DNA from: Juglans regia
Lineage: Eukaryota; Streptophyta; Magnoliopsida; Fagales; Juglandaceae
NCBI RefSeq assembly: GCF_001411555.2
Contig: NW_023361643.1
Location: forward strand, 310,001-374,000
Length of the DNA stretch: 64,000 nucleotides
Direction: 5' to 3'
The notes beneath the pieces are model-generated. The model ran no database searches, was not told where the DNA came from, and saw only the letters and a program-made list of their open reading frames with translations. The position numbers and the translations under genes were made by a program. Positions within the stretch are counted from its first letter, which is position 1; the number at the start of each line of letters is the position of its first letter. This document shows, in pieces, positions 57,314-64,000 of the stretch.

Positions 57314-57751
57314 ATGAACAAAAGTTAGATGCATCTGGGCGATAGACTTGAAAAGGATTACGTACCCTATGCGCGTGGAGTAATAACCTTAATTGATTTT
57401 GTACGAGCCTCTACTGATAGTCGTGGTTACATTAAGTGTCCATATTGGGGGTGTAAATATTTGTGTGCGATAGGGTTTGATGAAGTTGAAAGTCATATAT
57501 TTCTGAACAGTATGGATCTGAGGTATACCCGATGGGTACTGCATGGTGAATCGTATGAACAGTTAGCGGATGTATTGGTCGATCATCCAAATTATTTGCG
57601 GCACATGGTTGATGATTATGAGCAGGATGAGATGGAGGAGATGTTGGGTGACATTGGAGCTGGGATGTTTATGGATGAGGTTGACATCAATGCCTCAAGT
57701 GGCCAAGGGACTGATTGTGAAAATTTCACTGCAATGTGGGAAGATGCAAAG
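57314..57751 (+). pseudogene. CACTA-4 transposase N-terminus, transposase-associated domain
   Basis: ATG at 57314 (MNKS), then TAG at 57326-57328 in place of the Trp codon, then MHLGDRLEKDYVPYARG, SRGYIKCPYWGCK (the second Cys of CPC is lost), HIFLNSMDLRYTRWVLHGE and an acidic linker to FTAMWEDAK. The frame is open from the second Met to the LTR at 57752. Confidence 0.85.
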
Positions 57752-60717
57752 TGTAACATCCGAGCCTAGTCAGGCTGCTTTACAAAATTTTGGGCTACAA
57801 TTAGGAAAAATCATTTGGGATTACGAGTTAAATTTTGAGAATAGAGTTTGGGCCTGATATTTTTGGCGGTATATAATTTTTTTTTTAATAGGTTTGATAA
57901 TTAGGTTTTAAAGTCTTTAATGGATCAAGTGGATGTTTATCAGAAAATTTATGGGATAAGTGTATTTATTTTAGGTTGAGTAGAGACCCAAAACTTTAGA
58001 TAAAAGCCATGCAATAATCTCGTTAAGAGTCCAAGACATGGGCCTAAGTATATTTTTTTTTTATCTTTACTTTATGTTATGTTATGTTATTTTCTTTTCT
58101 TTTCTTTTTAGACGTAAGAACCCAGTCTGTGGAATCGTTTTTCTAGACTCCATCTCACGGTTTGCTTCCAATTTCCTTTTTCATGCAGTCATTCCATCCT
58201 CTCCTCTAGGTTTTTTTATCTCTTTACTATATGTATCTTATATATATGTGTTAAGCATCCTCAACTTAGATTCAGCGCCGCTGCCCTCCCTTCACACTTT
58301 CAGCCATCTAAACTCATCTGAGCCTCCACCCCCAACCTTAGTACAGACCACAGCCAGCCATTACTTTTCGGTAAAACAGCAAACTGAAGGGCTTGGTTTG
58401 CTTCCAGTTAACCACCACCCCAAAGCTAATCCATTTGCAGCGACACTGCCAAGCACCGTCCATGCCAGTACCTCAGCCTCTCTCAGTCCACCACTTCAGT
58501 CGTGTGCTGCCACCCACTTTACATAAAACACAACCTCTGTTTACACTTCCGAAAAGCAGAACATCATACCTCTTTCTTCTCAATCAAAACAGAGAGTTCT
58601 TGCCACCGAACAACCACACCTCAGGAGCCGCTACTAGCTGTCACCACCTGCACGGAAGAGGACGCCGGACAACCACAGACCACCTCAGCCCGTAACAACC
58701 CCTCACGGTGAGCATCTGCTTCTTTCCGCCCTCTCTCTTGTTCACCTCTCCCTCTCTTTCTCTCGTACTCAGCGCTACTCGACGGAAGCTCTACCACACC
58801 ACCACAGCTCCTCCAGCCAGCCCCGTCGCACCTTACCCCTCCACGCATGCCTCAGTTTCCCTTGGGTAAGCCCTTGCTGCCGCTTACTGGGTGTTATCCC
58901 CGCGTATTGTGTGTGCATCTAGTTTTATTCTTATAAGTGATGTATGTACATAATATATATATTATATATATATATATATATAAAGTGTTAACTTGATAGC
59001 TGAGTTCTATTACCAGTTTTACCCCTATACTTTCCAGAAATATGTTTTCGGATGAGAGGTATTTATTTATTTTTTTGTTATGTTAAAATGAGTTTTGTTT
59101 TAAGTTTCATAAAACATTATTTTTGCGTAGAAAATATATTAATAACATAGTTAAGTAAAGGAAGTAAACCTATTTTTAAGAGATGAGTTTTTCATGGCGT
59201 AATTTATAAGATTTTAAAGTAGTCTAAGTATTCTATTAATTTATAATGCGTAGTTGGTACTTTAGATATTTTTAAATATTACTTTTTATTGAGTTTCGTA
59301 ATTGTCTTAATACTTATTCGATTAAACCTCTTATTCGGTACAAATTCGATTAAGTGGATATTTATGGGTTTAGAAAATTATGGTATTTTAGGAACTATGA
59401 GAATTTTAGGTTTTGAGGTTTTAAAATAGGTTCTTTTAGCATTTTAGGTTTAAATATCGAAACACGTGATCGATTGAAAATTTACGAAAATTGCGTACTT
59501 TTTATAGGTGACGACTAATATTTGTTCGGCTTTGTTGAGTAAAATTTTTAAAGACTAAGGAGTTCAGATAAGCGGGGTTCCTTTGCTACACTTTGCATAA
59601 AATAAAATGATCTGAGATTGATTTGTAGAAAATATGCATGTTTTTGTTATAGAAATTTTGAAAATGACCTTAGTTATTTGTTTTGCATTACTCATGAAAT
59701 TGTCTATAACAGAGAAAATTTTTCTAACATAACTACTGTAGATATGAGCTTGTTTTGACATTTTGTTTCTGAACTGTGCAAAAGAGAGCGAATATGAAAT
59801 TTGTGCATAAATTATAATTTTGTGATCTCATTCTGTTATGTCCTGAAAATGTTATGTAATCTGATATGATAAGATGTGATTTTTGAAACCTCTAGCATGA
59901 CATTCTGTTTTTGTTCTGACCTTACCACGGGTGTTAAATTGTGGCTTCTGTTTGGGCCGGTACCAACTTTTCTATTTCTAGTGCACCCACTTTGGAAATA
60001 AAGTAGTTTTCTATGTGATCTTTCCTAGGTGCACACTTTGGGTTCCGAGAATGATAAGGGGAAGATTCACATTCTGTTTCTGCTCAGTTGGCCGCCGGGC
60101 TTCGCACAACCCTACCACAGGGGTTAAACATGGAATTCTGTTCTGATATAATGTTTCAGTTATGATGTGCCAAAGGAATTTTTAATAAGATTATTTTTGA
60201 ACTTTCGCTCTAATATTTTTTATCACATGCTCTGACGCTGCATTCTAAAAAGAAAAAGTGTGTTGTTTTGCATTCTGAAATCTGTAAATGCTCATGTTTG
60301 CATACTAGTATATGTTCTCTGCTTACTGAATTGTGAATAACTCACCCCTATCTCCATAATATGTTTCAAATAATTTTAATACAACAACTGGAAATCAAGA
60401 ATAGGGAGTACTTGCAAGTTTGTTGATCATAAAAGACTAAGTGCCTTAGGGTACAATGATTGTTGGAGAGTCTTTTGGTAGTGTTAATATTGTATGTGGA
60501 TTTGGTATATTGGGTAATGGATATTCCTACTCTTTGTGGGAAAGTTTATGTATATTAATGAGCCACAACTGATGTACCCTTATGTAGCAACATGGATATG
60601 TGTTTTGAACAAATAGGTTATATGTCATGGAGACTCTGTTTATTTTAAGAGTATTATTGGAGATGATTTTAGGTGATATGAGTTAACTCTCCAGACCTTC
60701 GGGACCGGGGCATTACA
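57752..60717 (+). mobile_element. Solo LTR of a gypsy-type element, 2966 bp
   Basis: Starts TGTAACATCCGAG and ends GACCGGGGCATTACA. The flanks CAAAG (57747-57751) and CAAAT (60718-60722) are a 5-bp duplication with one difference. CACTA-3 at the matching place reads GATGCAAAGCGTGAG without the insert. Promoter- and leader-like GC-rich sequence lies at 58260-58870. The long frames there (58038-58526, 58393-58695) are low-complexity LTR sequence. Part of it (about 59100-59375) matches the inserts in CACTA-2 and CACTA-2'. Confidence 0.9.
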
Positions 60718-60722
60718 CAAAT

Positions 60723-62655
60723 CGTGAGATTTATCCAGGTTGTACAAAACATTCCAAAAGTCGTTTATTGTGCGGTTGCTTCATATTAAGTCATTGTGTG
60801 GGATGTCGACGAAAGTAATAAACATGGTATTGGACTTATTTAATGAGGTGCTTCCGAAAGGTCTGCATTATTAAAGAACTTTTACGAAGCGAAACAATTG
60901 AGAAATGGATTAGGATTTGAGTACAAGTCCATACATGTAAGCAAGAATGATTGTGTTTTGTTTTGGAAGGAGAACGAGGAGAAACAAGCAAGTCCTGTAT
61001 GCGGAGAGTCGAGCTGGAAGGGTAAGAAAAATGTGCCGGTTAAGGTGTTGTGGTATTTTCCCTTAAGGCATAGGTTGCAAAGATTATATATGTGTAAGAA
61101 AACAACTCATGATATGAGATGACACGGGGAGAAAAAAGTTAAGGATGATGCATATATACAGGCACCCAGCTGACTCAATTGCGTGGGAATCTTTCGATAA
61201 TCAATACTCAGACTTTGGGATAGAAGCTCAGAATGTGTGCCTAGGACTCACAACTGATGGATTCAACCCTTTTGGGAATATGAGTACAAGATATAACACT
61301 TGGCCCGAAGTGTTGATTCCCTACAATCATCCACCAAGGAGGTGCATGAAAGCGCCCAACGTTTTGTGAACTTCACTTATCCCCAGCCCGAAATCGCCTG
61401 GGAATGACATTAACGTATTCATGCAACCGTTGATTGAAGAGCTAAAATAGTTATGGGAAACAGGCGTCACAACTTATGATGCATCCACGTCGACATCTTT
61501 TCAAATGCATGTTACGGTAATGTGGATGGAAGAATGGTCATCGATGTTATCTACCAGCAAATCAAGCATGGAGAAGAGATTGTGCTAAGTTTGATGGGAG
61601 AATAGAGGACAAAATTGCACCAAATGAGTTGTTGGAAAAGAGATAGTGGAACAATTGGTGCATGTAAGAGCGAACAATTTTGACAAAGGTTGGGAAAAGA
61701 ACAAGAGAAAACAAGGTACAACAGAATTCAATTGAACAAAGCGTAGTATTTTTTTTGACTTGCCGTATTGGTAGTCCTACATGTTGTGACATAGTTTGGA
61801 TGTAATACATATAGGGAAGAATATATGTGATAATATACTAAGTACATTGATGAGCATTAACAAAAAGACGAAGGACACGATCAAGACGAGGAAAACTCTT
61901 GAAAGAAAGGGAATTAAGCATAATCTACGTTTGCAAGTGGAAGACAATAGGGTGGTTAGGCCGCATACATGACAATGACGAGGGAGGAGAGAATGGACTT
62001 CTGCAAATAGTTGTAAGGTGTGAAGTTGCCAGATGGTTATACTTCAAATATCGGTAAATGCGTGAGCCCTAATGACTGGAAAATTAGAGAATCGAAAAGT
62101 TATGATTGTCACTTATTTTTGCAGAAGTTATTACCTGTGAGAATTTGTGGGAACCTAACATCTAATGTACGTGTCGCCATATCCGAACTTTGTATGTTTT
62201 GTAAGCATTTGTGCGCTCTGGTAGTAAATCGAGATATGTTGCAAAAACTGGAAGAAGACATTGCTACTATACTATATAAATTTGAGCAGATCTTTCACCA
62301 TCATTTTTTGATGTCATGAACCATTTAGCAATACATTTATCTCTAGATGTATTGTTGGCTAGACTGGTGCAGTTCTGTTGGATGTATCTAGTTGAAAGAT
62401 ATTTGGGTCGACTGAAGCACACAATTGGGAAAAAAGCCAGAGCTAAGGGATCAATAGCAGAGGCTTATGTACACGATAAATGGTTAACATTTTCCTCTCT
62501 ATATCTTCGTGGGGTTGAGACACAATTTAATCGTTAAGAGCGAAATATTGATCTTGCTGCTCTGCCTCCTCATGAGCTATTAGTGTTTTCCCAGAATGTA
62601 CGACCCTTAGGTGTACAAACGGGTTACGATTTAATTGATGGAGAGTTGGGAGATT
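60723..62655 (+). pseudogene. CACTA-4 transposase, tnp2 and DUF4218
   Basis: RNGLGFEYKSIHVSKNDCVLFWKEN, SPVCGESSW, VLWYFPLRHRLQRL, HPADSIAWESF, NVCLGLTTDGFNPFG, a stop at 61367, then a segment with an internal deletion near 61530 (between ATSTSFQMHV and CYLPANQAW), broken LNWTKRSIFF, a shifted GNMVHIGKN-like stretch in place of VIHIEKN, KCVSPNDWKI, SYDCHLFLQKLL, HLAIHLSLDVLL, RYLGRLKHTIGKKARAKGSIAEAY and WLTFSSLYLRGVETQF. It is heavily decayed. Confidence 0.85.
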
Positions 62656-62759
62656 GATGACTATCTCAGGTTTGTCGTTGCATGCTTCGAATAATTCTAG
62701 TTTCTTGAAGTTTAACTATAACTATTGTGCTCAAAATATACTTCTTTTGCACTTATATA

Positions 62760-63246
62760 CAGTGAGCACATGGACAAACTTATGACAGAAGGCGTAAAGA
62801 ATATAGAGGCAAGACACGAGGAAGAATTTCCCAAATGGTTTGAACAACATGTATGAACTAAAATTATATATATGTTACATTTTGAAACTTTTAACTCTAG
62901 GTAACTTTTAATAAATATATACTTTTTCAATTGTTAGATTTTGGAACAACGCGCTCGTGATCCCGGATTAATTTCTCCTGAATTGTATGCATTGGGCCAT
63001 GGTCCCTCAAATAGAGCACTTTGATACACTACATGCACGGTTCAAGGTTATAAATACTCTGAACCGTGAACGTAATAGAAAGACTCAAAACTTTGATGTG
63101 TTGGTCGAGGAGAGTCATGGAACATATGATATTGACTATTATGGTATCATACGTGATATTATCGGATTGAAATATCTGGGTGGGATCAAGTTAACACGCA
63201 AGAGAACAACAACCAGTCGACACCTACCAATAAGGAAATGTCGTTG
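62760..63246 (+). pseudogene. CACTA-4 transposase C-terminal exons, DUF4216 core deleted
   Basis: A short exon (62762-62855: EHMDKLMTEGVKNIEARHEEEFPKWFEQH), then 62945-63246 with ELYALGHGP, a frame change, RFKVINTLNRERNRKTQNFDVLVEE, DYYGIIRDIIGLKYLGGIK and SRHLPIRKC. The DUF4216 core is missing exactly as in CACTA-3. Confidence 0.82.
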
Positions 63247-63317
63247 ATAATTAATTATATAATTAATACTTTTGTCTCAATGTCTATATAACTATAATTA
63301 TACTATTATCATATAGT

Positions 63318-63857
63318 TGATGCATCTGCTCGTCGCGGTCGTGGTTATACACGTGGTATCTCTCTTGAAAAAAATAGAATGCATATAAAACACAATATCA
63401 CCATTCTTGATAATTCCACTGGAGAAGTAGATGATAGTGCAGCAGTGCTTTCTTCCTATAGTGGCACAGTAATTCGAGCTTATGCTCCATTTTATGTGCG
63501 CTCATGGCGAGATGTTCCGAATGAGATTAAGGAGCACATTCGAAGTCATGTGCTGGTGAGTTTTCTTTGAGAGTATATATTTTCACCTAGATTAGTATAT
63601 CATATTTTTGATCTAATTCACTCATTAGGATGAATTCGACCTCGATTTTGGCCGTAGTGAGTATTTGAGAACTGTGAATGAGTTGATGGCTACACTATTT
63701 AGATGTCACAAGGGACGATGTCATGACCACTTCAAGAAGTTTGAGACGTTGGAAGAGGCTGCGCAGTCCCCTTTCCAGCAAAGGAAGTTAGATGATTGGA
63801 GAAAGCATTGTGATCTTTTCGCATCTCTAAATTATCAGTTATTCTACATTTATATAA
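63318..63857 (+). pseudogene. CACTA-4 Transposase_24 fragment
   Basis: Two blocks: 63318-63559 (ARRGRGYTRGISLEKNR, VDDSAAVLSSYSGTVIRAY, WRDVPNEIKEHI) and 63629-63845 (EFDLDFGRSEYLRTVNELMATLFRCHKGRCHDHFKKF). Both are open, better kept than in CACTA-3. Later exons are absent because the element is cut here. Confidence 0.82.
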
Positions 63858-64000
63858 TATAATGGTGAGAAGTAGTAGAGAGTAATTGGGGAGTTGCATG
63901 TACTGAATGCTTTCAAATTAACTAGCATCATCATCCTGATCATGTTGGTGGCCATAGATATTATACTTGTCTATTACGTACAAAATGATAGACGTTATAA
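63858..64000 (-). pseudogene. Second copy of the small host gene, 5' part only
   Basis: Matches 48269-48404 closely on the same strand: MATNMIRMMMLVNLKAFST, then a 2-base insertion changes the frame. Codons beyond about 30 are replaced by CACTA-4 sequence. Its upstream flank continues beyond the window end. Confidence 0.85.

Larger units (their letters stand above)
56880..63857 (+). mobile_element. CACTA-4: truncated relative of CACTA-3, split by a solo LTR
   Basis: From about 56900 the sequence shows the leader words CCTTAGACCCATT and GTCCAGTGTGGACAG, then follows CACTA-3 through the transposase-associated domain, tnp2, DUF4218, a DUF4216 remnant and Transposase_24. It ends abruptly near 63857 in the third Transposase_24 block and joins the small-gene copy. 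Both CACTA ends are missing. The solo LTR at 57752-60717 interrupts it. Confidence 0.85.

Noticed and set aside
58038..58711. Open frames of 69-162 codons
   Set aside because: They lie within the solo LTR at 57752-60717, have biased composition and no domain.
1..64000. tRNA, rRNA, riboswitch or bacterial-type operon
   Set aside because: None seen on reading both strands, and the gene structure is eukaryotic throughout.

Overview
The window is plant nuclear DNA. The evidence is spliced host-gene exons, CACTA (En/Spm) DNA transposons with plant-type transposases, Ty3/gypsy and Ty1/copia-like LTRs, a Tourist-like MITE, and a DUF247 gene family. A woody eudicot is most likely. The style of the 220-bp MITE and the DUF247 genes recall Fagales, perhaps the walnut/hickory family, but that is from memory and weak. 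I saw no tRNA, rRNA, CRISPR array or bacterial-type operon.

Most of the sequence is mobile DNA. CACTA-1 (475-16002, minus) is complete: 13-bp terminal inverted repeats, a TTT target duplication, and a transposase gene with three frameshifts. It sits just upstream of the TATA box of a DUF247 pseudogene (16277-17146). A second DUF247 copy (30544-31392) has the same upstream region without the element, so the pre-insertion site can be read directly. CACTA-2 (17147-28832) has lost its left end and is fused to the broken DUF247 gene. It carries a divergent Transposase_32-like gene, a tandem array of about 115 bp units, and a tandem array of 121-133 bp monomers with a 508-bp higher-order period. 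CACTA-3 (39590-47805) is complete in outline, with 10-bp TIRs and an ACA duplication, but its genes are decayed. CACTA-2' (50495-56626) and CACTA-4 (about 56880-63857) are truncated relatives of CACTA-2 and CACTA-3. CACTA-2, CACTA-2' and CACTA-3 share subterminal copies of the palindrome GTTCGAAC.

Between 28.8 and 39.6 kb lies a patchwork: a copia-like LTR, the DUF247 second copy, a five-exon piece of a BRUTUS-like hemerythrin/E3-ligase gene on the opposite strand, a deleted gypsy element, and a second LTR element whose own LTR holds a solo LTR. From 47.8 to 50.5 kb there is a small unrecognised gene (48025-48363, minus) and a MITE whose empty site can be read at 29.7 kb. The window ends in a second, damaged copy of that small gene. 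The host layer therefore looks like a duplicated small-gene/DUF247 segment broken up by transposons.

The transposon genes would work together as in known CACTA elements: a TNP2-like transposase (transposase-associated, tnp2, DUF4218 and DUF4216 domains) plus a Transposase_24 (Ptta/En/Spm) protein in the TNPA position. No CACTA copy here has an undamaged transposase. I did not find a convincing new cellular system. The most unusual items are the higher-order satellite inside a transposon, the DUF247/antisense-BRUTUS chimeric reading frame, and two readable empty sites.
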